A stretch of DNA of 64,000 nt. Source: Kalmanozyma brasiliensis GHG001 (lineage: Eukaryota > Basidiomycota > Ustilaginomycetes > Ustilaginales). Numbering within the stretch: the first letter of the stretch is position 1; every line of letters starts with the position of its first letter. Below, piece after piece: positions 1 through 14,572 of this stretch. Made by a program: the position numbers and the translations under genes. The stretch is from assembly GCF_000497045.1 (NCBI RefSeq), contig NW_015961948.1:1364001-1428000 (forward strand), written 5' to 3'. The notes beneath the pieces are model-generated. The model did not search any database and was not told the origin of the DNA. It worked only from the letters and a program-made list of their open reading frames with translations.

Positions 1-1101
1 GATCACGCTCTGATCGGCTTCATCTCAACCCGCCTTCACAGGCTAACGACTTTTGTAAGTATTCTGCCCCAAATCTGGGTGGCATCGAAATATCGAAGCG
101 TCTAGCATAGTGTGGCATCGGCGCTCGCTTGGGCCGCTCCACCCTGCTGCTGCGCCAAGCACCCACCGACAATGACCCCACCTGCTCTCCATCGATAGCC
201 CGTCGGTTCGCACATGCCATGCTGTTCACCCTGTGATGCCGGACGTCGGGGCTACTACGCTCTTGATCCGGCCTCGATCTGTAGATGCATGCACCCTGCC
301 GCTTCGATTTCAGCTTGGGCGCGTCAATGCAACGCAATTGCTCCCTACGCTTGTCGGCCTTCACGGTCAGCTTACGCTTCGACGACGACAAGCGCCGGTG
401 TGGGACTCACTCTGCATCCTCTTGAGCCGTCACAATTGCTCCGCCTCGACCCTCGCTGCCTTCATCTGCAAAATACGATCGCGCATCTAAAATAGTGCAC
501 ATCACTGACCGCCTCATCCCTTCCCTTTCCTTGCTTTCATCTCCTTGCGCCGCCTTCTTCATCTCTTTCATCTATCCGCCGCCACAGGTAACGACCTTCT
601 AACGAACCCAGCGATCCCACTCAACCTATTTTCCTTGTCTTTGTGCAAGCACACCCATCCTCAACACATCACATCCCACTTCACGCCACTACCTGCTGCA
701 GCCCTTCACAAACCCATCTACTCGCTCGTCCACCCGCGTCGCCGGTACAGACGCTCCAACTTTCCACGCGACACAGTTTCGCCATTCTCCGAGTTTCGTC
801 CGTCCCATACCCGGTGCTTCTCACCTGCATGGCTTTTTTGACGTGCACCGCTCTCCCTGTAACGAACTTTTAACGACCCGCGGCTCCTCCTCCAGCTTTG
901 AGGAGTGCCCTTAACGACCTCTTTACGACCAGATCAGACCCTCTCGATCCGTACCTCTTCCTCATCCTCTGTCCCTGCATCCTCGGCATCATCCAACGAC
1001 GAGCTTCTACCTCTCCACCATCCCCACCACACGCGCACACCATCTTCGGTCCGTGCCTCAGCCTTCAACTCACAACCACACCTCTCATCATCATCATCGA
1101 C
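1..1101 (+). promoter_or_regulatory. Upstream region and probable long 5' leader of the C2H2 gene
   Basis: No convincing gene is visible. The short open frames here are pyrimidine-rich and resemble no family. The stretch from about 480 to 1100 is C/T-rich, as is common just upstream of fungal start codons. Paired TAACGA hexamers spaced 11 bp apart occur at 589/600 and 860/871, with a degenerate pair at 912/923 and a single copy at 44. The gene's left neighbour lies outside the window. Confidence 0.5.
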
Positions 1102-2643
1102 ATGGAGGACCAACTCTTCAGTCCCAATGCTGCGGCTCACCTCTTCGACCTGCCTCTCTCGTCCGGCGGCCCCATCGGCTTCTCACCTTCCATCGATATG
1201 ACCAGCTCCCTGCCCCACAGTTTCGGCGACGCTCTCGAAGCACCCGCCTTCATGCTCGAGGTTCAGCGCAAACGCGCCGACACTACCGCCACGCTCAAGC
1301 CTGCATTCGAATTCGCTGACGACTTTGGCCTTGACGGTGTCAACGTTCCCACCGACATTCCTCAGCGTCCCCGTGCCATCCAGCGCCTCTCCCTCACCTC
1401 TTCCGTTGCCAGCTCTGCCGCTTCGACCGCTTCCGAGTACGACTACAGTGGCTTCGAGAGTGAAGATCACAGCAACGTTGCGTCGCCTGCTGCAGACGAT
1501 GCCTGCGCTGCTTCCTGGAGTGAGGCTTCGTTCAACGCCTTTGACGGGGCCGAATCCATCCAGACCGCTTTCAACCGCATCGGTTTCAGCTCGCCCAATG
1601 GGGCCTCCAAGGATGGCACCATCAAGGCGAGCACCTTCAACGCAGCCGCCGCCTTCAGCTTCCACGACTTTATCGAGGACGCCGACCAGGGTGGACAGAG
1701 GCTTCCGCTTTCTGCCAGCGTCGACTCGATGTCTGCCTGCGACAACACCGCCGCGAACCTCGTGACCCCTCAAATGCCCGTCTCGCCACTTGGCTACAGT
1801 CAAGCCTCGAGCGAGTACGGCCATGGCTACGGTCACATGAGGTGCAGCGGTAGCGAGTCGAGCCTCGGCCTCTTCGGAGGTGCCGAAGCTTCTGGTCTGC
1901 CTATGGCCGCGCCCATGCAGCCTTACCCTGCCAACTCGTTCTTTGGCAACGCTGGCCCGTACCCGATGGTCTTCTCTCAGAGCGCTCCCGACAACTCATG
2001 CTTCCACCCGCACGGCTCGCCTTGCCCCTCGTCGCCCAGCAGCGCGCGCAGCTCGTCGCCCTTCCCGTCCTTTGGCATGGCTGGCGCGATGCCCTCGGTG
2101 CTCGCCTCTCCCCCTTCGCGCCAAATCCAGATCCAGCACATTCCGGCCCCGGCTCCCGGCCTCAGTATGCTGCCTAAGGGCATGAGCCTCTACAACCATT
2201 TCGCCCACCTCGCCAACCCTTACGCCGGCCTCATCACCAAGCGCTCGCGAGGTCGCCGTGTGCCCAACAAGCCCGAGGAGATGAACAACCTCGGCAAGAG
2301 CGGCAAGGTCTACACGTGCAAGGTGCCAGGCTGTGGCAAGTGCTTCAAGCGCAGCGAGCATCTCAAGCGTCACGTGCGCTCCATCCACACCGATGACAAG
2401 CCTTACCTTTGCCCCTACCCTGCCTGCAACAAGCGCTTCAGCCGACACGACAACCTCAACCAGCACGCCCGCGTTCACACTACGATGAGCGGCGATGGCG
2501 ATGTTGCTGTCGGTGGCGAGGGATACGACGCTTCTTCGGTCTATCCCATGTCCCACCTTGGCGCCCCCATGGTCCTCACCGCGGCACCTCAAGGCGGTGT
2601 CACGATCGCATCTGGTCCCAGTCTGCAGATCAAGCAAGAGTAG
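1102..2643 (+). CDS. Msn2/4-like C2H2 zinc-finger transcription factor
   Basis: A protein of 513 residues, probably a nuclear transcription factor. Two tandem C2H2 fingers lie at about residues 406-429 and 436-458, each with a C-X4-C first half. Their recognition helices read RSEHLKRH and RHDNLNQH, very close to yeast Msn2/Msn4 (RSEHLKRH, RSDNLSQH), which bind the AGGGG stress element. The first 400 residues are Ser/Ala/Pro-rich and look disordered, typical of an activation region. The frame is open upstream to 898, but that position is a TTG; the first ATG is at 1102 and has G at -3. It converges on ARG5,6. Ustilago Mzr1 is a described Msn2-type factor, but orthology cannot be shown here. 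The family call is firm; the biological role is inferred. Confidence 0.9.
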   Translation: MEDQLFSPNAAAHLFDLPLSSGGPIGFSPSIDMTSSLPHSFGDALEAPAFMLEVQRKRADTTATLKPAFEFADDFGLDGVNVPTDIPQRPRAIQRLSLTSSVASSAASTASEYDYSGFESEDHSNVASPAADDACAASWSEASFNAFDGAESIQTAFNRIGFSSPNGASKDGTIKASTFNAAAAFSFHDFIEDADQGGQRLPLSASVDSMSACDNTAANLVTPQMPVSPLGYSQASSEYGHGYGHMRCSGSESSLGLFGGAEASGLPMAAPMQPYPANSFFGNAGPYPMVFSQSAPDNSCFHPHGSPCPSSPSSARSSSPFPSFGMAGAMPSVLASPPSRQIQIQHIPAPAPGLSMLPKGMSLYNHFAHLANPYAGLITKRSRGRRVPNKPEEMNNLGKSGKVYTCKVPGCGKCFKRSEHLKRHVRSIHTDDKPYLCPYPACNKRFSRHDNLNQHARVHTTMSGDGDVAVGGEGYDASSVYPMSHLGAPMVLTAAPQGGVTIASGPSLQIKQE

Positions 2644-3438
2644 CCGTGCCTCGCTTCTTCCATTCCGAAGAAGCCGGTCTTCGAACTCTTCCTGCGTTCC
2701 TGGATTTCCACCTCATCAACCTTATGCGATACCCCGGCGATCTTTCGCAATGACTTTGAAAGTTATTGCGTTGGGGCTGCCAACTCTATGATACCACTTG
2801 CTTTGTTTTTCCGCTTTTCGAGCTCCTCCGCCATTGTCTGCGAGCGTTACCTCCATCGAGGCCTCCTCGTCTGCTCGTTCTGTTCCGTGCCTCCCTCCGC
2901 TCTCACCGCTCCTTGGCTCCCGAACGGACATTACCTGCTCCTGCTTCCTCCCCGACTCGTCGCCCTGCCTCCTCGCGGCGACGAGCACACGGACTTTCAC
3001 CCTCTCCTCATCCCTCACTTTCCCGCCCACCGCTCGTTCTCCGTCGTCGTTGATCTTTTCTCTGTAAAGCCTTTCCCTTCGTGCGCCGCTCGATCGCACC
3101 TCTTGCCCCACTTTTTCTCCCCAAAGTGGGAGGCGAGACGGGCTACGAGCGGGCACAAGGGTCTGGCGAGCATTCGCACCCAATGTATGTATGTTCTTTT
3201 GCACTTTTTTTATCGTTTGAATCGAGTTCCATTGCTGTTTCTTCGCTGCGTGTTGGCGGGTGTGCCGATAACTGGTGGACGAGGTTGGAGAGGATGAGGA
3301 TTGTTGTGACGAGGATGAGGTCCAATGTGAGTCGAAACGTTGTCTCACCGCCTGATGGCGAGCTTGCACAGTCACGAGCCACTTCAACTCCTGCTACACG
3401 ACGAGATGGGGGGACAAACGCTATCTATTTCACACGAC
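2644..3438. other. Convergent 3' intergenic region
   Basis: The 3' ends of the C2H2 gene (+) and ARG5,6 (-) face each other here. No gene was recognised. A small inverted repeat (CCACTTT, 8-nt loop, AAAGTGG) at about 3108-3129 could form a 7-bp stem in either transcript. The rest is C/T-rich without clear structure. Confidence 0.5.
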
Positions 3439-7359
<3,921 letters not shown>

Positions 7360-8550
7360 TCAGACTGCAGTCATGAAGCTAGCCGACTGCAGCGGCGCAT
7401 CAAAAAAATGCGACGACGGGTTATAAGCGGCCATGTTGGACGTTTGCGGTTGCGGTTGCTGTTGCTGGTGTTGCTGGAGTTGGAGCTGGAACTGGTAGTG
7501 CTGCTGCTGCAGCTGAAACTGGTGCGCATTGCGGAGTTGGGCAAGGCTGTTGGCGTCCATCGCGTACATCTGAGCCTGTCCGCCCTGACCCAGGCCATTG
7601 GGAGTGGGGCCGTTCTGCAGAGCGGCAAACGACTGCACTCCGTCAACATCAGGACGAGAAGAAGCAACCAGGCCATCATGGGCATTGGACGACGAAAAAG
7701 CCAGACCAGAGTAAGTAAGCTGCTGAGCAGGGGCGGCCGTCTGACCCTCAAAAGCGCCGCGCTGCATCCAGTTACCAGCTTGGTCGACAAAGCCAGCACC
7801 ACGTTGGCCGGAACCGACCTCTTCAGAAGTCGAAGAAGCTCCAGGCGAAGTGCTGTTGGCAGCGTTGGGGTTGGCCGGAGCCGAGAGGAAGGTGGGCACA
7901 TGCGTGTAGGCGCCAGGATAAGGCAAGGGCGTGAAGCCAGCTACTCCCGTCGGCAATGATCCGGAAAGGGAGCCGCGCACGCTGGAAGCAGCGGACGAGG
8001 TCGAAGTGGGGCTGTTCTTGCCGCCCTCTCCTTCACTGCCGGCGACGAAAAGGCCGTCGTCGTCCTCGAGATCGTACATGTCGGCAAGGGAGCCCGCAGC
8101 GCCGCCGATGGACTGGCGCTTCCTGTTGCGCAACTCGGCCAAAGGGACCGGCAGCTCGTCAACGGGAGGCTGCGGGAGGGCCTCACGACCAGCTTGAGCG
8201 AGAAATTCGTTGAGCTGTTGACGCAGCTGCATGTTTTCGTGGCGCATGTTGTCGATCTTGAGACGATAGACGGCCTCTCGGTTCATGGCCTCGGCGACAA
8301 AGTCGAGCGATTTGTTGACAATGAGCGACTTGGAGGGACGTCGAACGTCCGAGATGGCCGGCAGCGATGCGGCGAGCTGAAGGAAACGCCCATTGAGCGA
8401 CTCTCGGCGGGCTCGTTCGATGGCATTATGAGTGGCTCTGCGCTCAGCGCTAGTGCCCTTCTTGTTGCCTCCTCCGCTCCCGGAGGGACGCTGGAAGACG
8501 GGAGCGCTGGGAGCTTGGCCATCGAGCTTGACGGCGTTGGTGGACTGCAT
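7360..8550 (-). CDS. Basic helix-loop-helix transcription factor
   Basis: A protein of 396 residues with a bHLH domain at about residues 36-95. The basic region reads HNAIERARR, so the class B pattern H-x3-E-x3-R is present (H41, E45, R49) and binding to CACGTG E-boxes is expected. Helix 2 (KSLIVNKSLDFVAEAMNRE) runs into a coiled-coil extension to about 118, suggesting a dimer. An acidic segment follows, then a long Ser/Ala/Gly-rich region and a Gln-rich C-terminus (about 345-380), which may activate transcription. The ATG at 8550 is the first in frame. A perfect CACGTG lies at 11630, in the same divergent interval as RPL24. The biological role is not known from the sequence. Confidence 0.9.
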   Translation of the reverse strand: MQSTNAVKLDGQAPSAPVFQRPSGSGGGNKKGTSAERRATHNAIERARRESLNGRFLQLAASLPAISDVRRPSKSLIVNKSLDFVAEAMNREAVYRLKIDNMRHENMQLRQQLNEFLAQAGREALPQPPVDELPVPLAELRNRKRQSIGGAAGSLADMYDLEDDDGLFVAGSEGEGGKNSPTSTSSAASSVRGSLSGSLPTGVAGFTPLPYPGAYTHVPTFLSAPANPNAANSTSPGASSTSEEVGSGQRGAGFVDQAGNWMQRGAFEGQTAAPAQQLTYSGLAFSSSNAHDGLVASSRPDVDGVQSFAALQNGPTPNGLGQGGQAQMYAMDANSLAQLRNAHQFQLQQQHYQFQLQLQQHQQQQPQPQTSNMAAYNPSSHFFDAPLQSASFMTAV

Positions 8551-10766
8551 GGTGGAGAGTTGGGAAGAATTGAGACGGTGAAGCGTTTGTGACGAGAAGA
8601 GGGGTGAGATCGCGGAATAGGAGGCGCAACGGCAGCCGATCGCTATCTGCGTCTAATTTGGTGGTGATGTTGATGTAGATGGGGTGCGAGCAAGCGACAG
8701 CAAGACAGCAGATGCAGCGACCAAAGGCGCGCGTTGGATGTCTGAAGTGTCGGTTCGAGAGTGAGAAGCCGAGGATGATCGGCTTGTCACAACAAAGGCG
8801 GAGTGTTGGATGGCGATGTACTAAAAGGCGAGGCTGATAGCAGGATAGAAGGCGGTGAAAGGCGGGGAGGGGGAGGAGACGAGCAGGCTGTTTCGCGAGT
8901 AAGACTCAAGCGGACTAGGCTGTCGGGTGTCGAGTAGGGTAGCGATCATTTGACAAGGGCGCAGAGGAAGGGCAGTCAGAGGGGATGTCAGCAAGGGTGA
9001 GCGCAGGAGGAGCGACGTGGCCATGGAGCTATGCTTGGCTTTCGGGGCAAGAGGCTAACGCGGCTAGGTGCAGAGCGGAGGCGGGGTCGGAGAGACGAAG
9101 CGAGCCGTCGTGCTGGACGTCGTCTGACACCGACGAACGAAGCACTGATCCAATCGAGTGCAACGCCATCAAGGGAGTCCATGGCTTAGGAGGCAGCGCC
9201 GGCTAATTAGGAAGCCTCGGCTAGCTGTGCCTACGGCTTGGCCGACGCCGGGTGTGTCATTGCCAAGATTAGTGTTTCAGCAATGTCGCGAACTGCTCGG
9301 AGGTAGAGTGTCGAGGTGGGCAATGAGATCTCATGTTGGGCGGAAAGGCGGCTGCGACTTTGTAGGCTCCCATGTCTGCATCATCTCGGATGACAAGAGA
9401 TCCACGCGGAACGGACAGCGAGGGGTCGACGAGGGAAGATCAAATATTGGCAACCATGGGTGAGGGTGACCCGTGTCGAAGTCTCGCTTACGAAGGAGCC
9501 GTAAACCGACGTCGCCGCTATCGGACGGGCTTTGCTCTGAAGTGATAGTTGTGCTTGGGTGGGGATCTGAACCATGTCGAAGCGAGTGCCGAGTCGGATG
9601 TTGAGCCGCCCGCGGCGAACCAAGCATGATGAGTGAGAGATACGTACCACAAGCTCAAGGGGAGAAGGCGGAGGTGGTGGCAGCAGCGGCGGCGGACAGG
9701 ATGGCGAGGATGGTGGAGAGGAGGGAGGAAGATAGACAGGCTCAAAGGTAATCATTCACATTTGGCGAGCCGAGCCGCCGCAATACGAAAAAAGGGCAAC
9801 AGCCGCTCGTTTCCTGCCCACACATGACGGCAATCGTCACCAAGAGAATTGACCGGCTCCCTCTTGCAGATCTCTGGTCAGCGTCTGTCTTGATCCCAGC
9901 CTGACTGCCCGCAGACGTTGGCCGGAAACCGACAAAAGCGTTGGTGCAAGTGCGGTCAAGGAGGGCCCGAGTGGGCGCGATGATGGCGACATTGCTCGAC
10001 TGGGTCGCCGTATTCTGCCAAACAAGTCATGCAAGCGCTTGGCAAGCAGAGGAAAGCGATGAGGGCGCTTTTGGCCAGGAACGATGCCATGGGCTGCTGT
10101 ACATCTTGTTGAGCGGGGAGCATACCTAGAGTGCCATGATAGCTCAGTTGTGCCTATGCAAACAAAGCAAACCATGCGAGGGGAGCGGGGCACTAGCCCG
10201 TTGGAACAATGGTGGAGAATTAGCCGAAGACCAACGCGGGCGAACTCAAGGCGGTGCAGACCCATCACACGCAGAAACGCGCTCGCAAGCAGGAGCGGAG
10301 TTGATCCTCGCTGTGCCAACTCGTTGTTCGAGAGGGAGATGACGGGGTTGTGTGCCTGACGAGGTCCAGGTCCGGGATGATCCCCTCGTCATCTGTGCTT
10401 GTCTTGTAGGCGAGATATGGCAGAGCGACAAGTGATGTTGTGAGGGGCAGCAGCAGATGATGATGCTGCTGGACGGGCGGCACTGCGGCCGCTGTGATGC
10501 CTCGTTCGGTTAAATTTGAGGTGCCGTGTCTGGCGCCAAGCTCGCGGCGCCGGAAGCTTGACTCCGAGGCTGCTGATGCTGCTGGGGTGGTGTCGTTGGA
10601 GTCGTGCCTGAGCAGTCGAATTGGAAAAGGAATACTCGGCAAGCCAAATTGTTCATTCCGCTTCCCGCTTCCTCGCCTTATCCTCCGCGGGTATCCCACG
10701 GCAGAGGCTTGATCAGATAATCGGCTTCGCTCTTCATCGTTAGCAGGTGCCGTTCGACATTCAAGC

Positions 10767-10790
10767 TGGTCATTGTCATGACAATGACCA
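10767..10790. repeat. 24-bp perfect palindrome
   Basis: Each half is TGGTCATTGTCA, and the halves meet at a central TCATGA. The bases immediately outside (C and A) do not pair, so it is exactly 24 bp. It contains abutting TGTCA/TGACA half-sites. It is about 1.2 kb upstream of the RPL24 ATG and 2.2 kb from the bHLH ATG. Confidence 0.9.
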
Positions 10791-11611
10791 AGACAAACAG
10801 TGTCGATGGTATGCGGCTGGGATAGTCGCATTCAGATCAGAGCAACTCCTTACAGCACCGAGCTCTTCAATCAGCCCAAGATGGCTGTGCCCCGGCTCAT
10901 CACGCTATCAGATCCAGCCAAGGGCCGCAGTGTTTCTTGTGGCGCCTGTGATCCGCATTCTTCTGTCCGATGTGGCGATCGTGACAGCTGCAGCAACCAT
11001 CGGTGCTTCAACCGACGGTCTTGAGGCGACCAGCGGCGAGACAGTCCAATGAAAACGCAAGAGGAGCCATGGTCCCGCATGTGTCGGAAGTCAAAAGTGT
11101 CGCGTGGTCAGCACAGCCTCGGAGACGCCATGTGCACGCAGATACTCCAGTCGCATCGTCGTCGAGCTGCCTCCAGGTGCATGCGAGCAACAAGGCGATC
11201 CGCATGAAGCAGCGGCGTCCAACCCGCGGTTGGGACTGCAGCGTCGTGACAGGGCGCTTCGGGATGCATGTCGGCTTGTACCTCGTACGCCCACCCAACG
11301 CCCTCGTCGGCGACAGCTGCAGGAACCGCGAACCCGGCGTGTGATCATGCCCTTGCCTCGGCCGCCGTTCCAAGCATGTCATGCTTCCGCTGACGTGACA
11401 CATGCGCTGGCTGTGCAAAAAATTGTAGACAGAGTTGAGCAATTCAAGATGACACCGATCATGGACCTCCTCGACACTGACACGACGGTCAGAGGGCGAG
11501 ATGCTGGAGCACGACGAGCCATCACATAGCTGAAGGTCGAGGTCAGACGAATTTCCTTCAATTGTGAGACCGGCAGTGTACAGCTTATTCTGGTAAATTT
11601 TCGATTCGATA

Positions 11612-11627
11612 AAGCTCGGCCGAGCTT
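11612..11627. repeat. 16-bp perfect palindrome upstream of RPL24
   Basis: AAGCTCGGCCGAGCTT is a perfect palindrome. With one extra A on the left it extends to GAT..ATC at the ends (11608-11630). It lies about 330 bp upstream of the RPL24 ATG and directly beside a CACGTG E-box. Confidence 0.85.
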
Positions 11628-11629
11628 AT

Positions 11630-11635
11630 CACGTG
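11630..11635. promoter_or_regulatory. CACGTG E-box upstream of RPL24
   Basis: A perfect E-box core in the context TTATCACGTGAGCC, next to the 16-bp palindrome. The neighbouring bHLH protein has the residues expected to read CACGTG, so a link is possible. No binding is shown. Confidence 0.4.
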
Positions 11636-11833
11636 AGCCCACTAAGGGCGAGGATGCATCGAGACTGCCGAAGTGCCGCGAGCAACTGACATTGCGCTGT
11701 GCTGCCCGATTGGAAGCCAAAGCCAAGTCAAGGCTCGAGGCCAGTTCATCGTTCGTCGTCAGGCTATGGCTGCTGAAACGGCGTCCTCACCATCGTCTCC
11801 ACCTCGACAACATCAACATCACATATCCTCAAG

Positions 11834-11958
11834 GTAAGCTCCGCCGACATCGCAACTCGGAATACCAGCACCGCCAGCAGATTCCGTATAGCAGTATTCA
11901 GCAGAGCAACCGCTCACCACCACCCAACACATTTCACCCCGTACCTTTACACGTTCAG
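11834..11958 (+). other. Possible 5' UTR intron of RPL24
   Basis: A consensus donor, AAG followed by GTAAGC, starts at 11834. An acceptor-like ACACGTTCAG ends at 11958, directly before the RPL24 ATG. The implied 125-nt intron would leave the start codon as the first bases of the exon. It does not change the protein. Confidence 0.5.
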
Positions 11959-13281
11959 ATGAAGGTCGAGATTTGCGCTTTCTCCCAAAGGAAGATCTAC
12001 CCGTAAGTAGTCAAACCATCATCAGCATTGCATCCCATGGGCTGCTCCACTCGCGCAGCATTGCACCAACATCGACATAACAACCTTGAGTAGCAGGAGC
12101 ACGTCAGAGCCGCAAGGGCACACCAAGGCAGGGAGCACCGACATTCATCTGGTCAGATCACATCATGGGCTCAGAGCAGGGATACGAAGGCGGAAAGGCA
12201 CGCCAGCACACGTTGGATACAGCGATCAGAACGGGTTTGGAGGATTCAGCTTCGGTCGGAACAGCATTTCTTCGAAGGAGACACTGTCAGAGCAAGGGGT
12301 CGTGTCGGAGGCTGGGTCATGCCGCAACAACTTCGTCCGTATCCCACACGCAGCATCGACACGCCAGTGATCATCATCAGCCAGCGGTTTCGACCATCTC
12401 CGTCTTCCGTGCGACGGTGAGAAGATGGCATCACATCAGCGTCGTCATCCCGTCCGTCAGGCGACAGATATCGAAGGATCGCCACCCCTACCGACAGTTC
12501 CCGCAGTGCAGCGTCGTCGACACGGCAGGATAGCGCGAGGCACCATCAGCATTGGAGGATCGGGAAGCTGGGTAATCATTGTCGGTCGGATCAACTCGTT
12601 GCGCCGTTCGACTCAAAAGGCAAAGCCAACGTCCACGTTGGGACCGGAGAATGGTCCTTGGAAGGAGCTGGTCTACGTGAAGTCGCAACAGGGCCGCCAA
12701 ACAGCTGTTCAACACGACCACATTGTTCACACTTTCGACACCCGGACACCTACTTCCTCAGAACAACAGCCCATGGATGCAGATGCCCTTGGAAGAAGCC
12801 CACAGTGATACTGACCAATGATACGAACACGCGCGATGACTACAAATTGACGTTCAACAGTGGTAAGGGTCGTCTTTACGTCCGTGGTGACAACAAGGTA
12901 TTCCGCTTTGTCAGCTCCAAGAACGAGTCGCTCTTCCTGCAGCGCAAGAACCCCCGTAAGATCGCTTGGACCACTGTCTACCGCCGACTTCACAAGAAGG
13001 GAGTTACCGAGGAGGTGGCCAAGAAGCGCTCGCGCAAGACTGTCAAGCACCAGCGTGGTATCGTGGGTGCTTCGCTCGAGCAGATCAACGCTCGCCGCAA
13101 CCAGAAGCCCGAGGTTCGTGCTGCCGCCCGCCAGGCTGCCGTGACCAAGAGCAAGGAGGACAAGAAAGCCAAGGCCGAGGTTCGCAAGGCCAACAAGATC
13201 AAGTCGGTCGGTGCCGGCGGTGCTGGTCCCCAGGTTTCGCGACAGCAGATGAAGGGTGGTGCCGGCAAGACCCGTGTCTAA
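11959..13281 (+). CDS. RPL24: 60S ribosomal protein L24 (eL24)
   Basis: A component of the large ribosomal subunit. Exon 1 is 11959-12002 and exon 2 is 12861-13281; joined they give 154 residues, matching yeast Rpl24 (155). Exon 1 encodes MKVEICAFSQRKIY plus two bases of Pro15. The splice restores KIYPGKGRLYVRGDNK, nearly the yeast KIYPGRGTLFVRGDSK. Downstream, QRKNPRKIAWT and KKRSRKTVK are family signatures, followed by a basic, Lys/Ala-rich tail. The 858-nt intron is long for this window. The open frame continuing upstream from 12861 into the intron is not coding. Confidence 0.96.
12003..12860 (+). other. Long first intron of RPL24 (858 nt)
   Basis: The donor is GTAAGT after CTACCC, and the acceptor is TTCAACAG before TGGTAAGG. 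An ACTGACC branch-like site lies about 50 nt upstream of the acceptor. No C/D or H/ACA snoRNA was recognised by eye, though introns of ribosomal protein genes can carry them. Confidence 0.9.
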
Positions 13282-13737
13282 ACGCACGAGTTCCCAACCA
13301 AGCACTGTTTCCTTCTGTTCTCGACGATCCTCTCCGCATTTGTTATATTAGCAACATGGACCTGCGGGGGTGAACGATGGCCATCATCGGCCTCCCTCTC
13401 CCCTCCGCGATCCTGTCTCATCACACACGTCCTAGTCTCGTCGGCAGCGACGATGATCCTGTACAAACCGAGACGCTTGCCCAAGCGTTCTCAACAGCTA
13501 AACACCAAAAGCAATGATACACACACCTCATTGTGTTGAACCGAACCTTATTGTCATCGACATGTCACGAAGTGTTCATTTGAATGAAGTACAACGCTGT
13601 CATGGGAATTCAACCGCTCTGTCGATGCTAGAAGCGAAGTCTAACACTCAATTCCGCAAGTGTTGCTTACGTACACGAGCAGTTCGCGTTCCCGATTGGC
13701 GTGGTTCCAAACGGAACAGAATTGCCGGACGGCGCGG

Positions 13738-13760
13738 CCCACACACATCATTTGTGTGGG
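13738..13760. repeat. Short perfect hairpin
   Basis: CCCACACA, a 7-nt loop, then TGTGTGGG. It is about 460 bp downstream of the RPL24 stop. It might be a 3'-end or replication-related structure; the function is unknown. Confidence 0.6.
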
Positions 13761-14543
13761 TCGCTGACGGCTTGCATAATTTTACCAGCTCCCAGCTCGT
13801 CATCAATACAGTAGCATACCACTACCATCCGTCAGATGCGTTGCTATCTCGCAAAAGGACATCCGTTCATCACAGGAAACGCAATCTAGCTGTACAGATG
13901 GATTTGAATGACAAAGCAGGGAAGATCAATCGAAAGGCAGGGACTGCGACGTGTGCTCTCGATGTCCTCCGAGAGCCTAGCGTTTCCGAGAGGCAGTCAG
14001 CCACGCTTTGTTGAGCTGGCAAACAGCGCGTCTGCTACTTGTGCCCGCGGCATTGTGATTTCTGTTTTTCTTGAAAAATGAGTTTCGAACTTGGCTCGCG
14101 CTTTAGCCGGAAGAGGCCTCTGAGACGTGCTGCTGATGCTGATGCTGCTACACCCTTGCTGATCATTACTCGCCGCTTGCTGACTGCCGAGCCAAACGGG
14201 TTCAAAATCATTCGCGGTTTGGGTGCGCACGCAGCCTTGCTCGCTAACAACTTGTTTGTCGATCGGAGCCTAACCCATACTCCTGTCCATCTCTCCACCA
14301 CATCCACACAGCTTCCGACCGCACACAAGCTCATCGCACTCGTATCCGAACCTACTCGCAAAGTCGGACGCAGCCCCCGAGTCTTGCGTGCAAAGACCGG
14401 CGACAAAGTTCACCACTCCGTCCAGCGTCGAACGCACCCAGACGGCCAGCTTCTCATTCGAGCTTCGGAGTTAAGCAGGGCAATCGACGTTTGATCGAGT
14501 TCGGGTCGACTCCAAGCTGAAGTCTGCTAGCATCTGATCGCTG

Positions 14544-14572
14544 NNNNNNNNNNNNNNNNNNNNNNNNNNNNN
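14544..14572. other. Assembly gap (29 N)
   Basis: A run of 29 undetermined bases lies about 50 bp upstream of the LCB2 start codon. Leader or promoter sequence of LCB2 may be missing. Confidence 0.99.

Larger units (their letters stand above)
8551..11833. promoter_or_regulatory. Long divergent intergenic region between the bHLH gene and RPL24
   Basis: More than 3 kb without a recognisable gene on either strand. Open frames here match no family I know and have no coding-like character. It includes a purine-rich stretch (about 9655-9740), a 24-bp palindrome (10767-10790), a 16-bp palindrome (11612-11627) and an E-box (11630-11635). It probably contains the promoters and leaders of both flanking genes. 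Confidence 0.45.

Noticed and set aside
10126..10200. tRNA-like start (ATAGCTCAGTTG)
   Set aside because: No matching B box (GGTTCGANTCC) or acceptor stem follows.
14411..14480. Segment resembling 5S rRNA (TCGGAGTTAAGCAGGG and nearby matches)
   Set aside because: About 19 of 27 bases match my recollection of the 5S core, but the flanking halves diverge and an insertion would be needed. A functional 5S gene should be far more conserved. The nearby assembly gap leaves some doubt.
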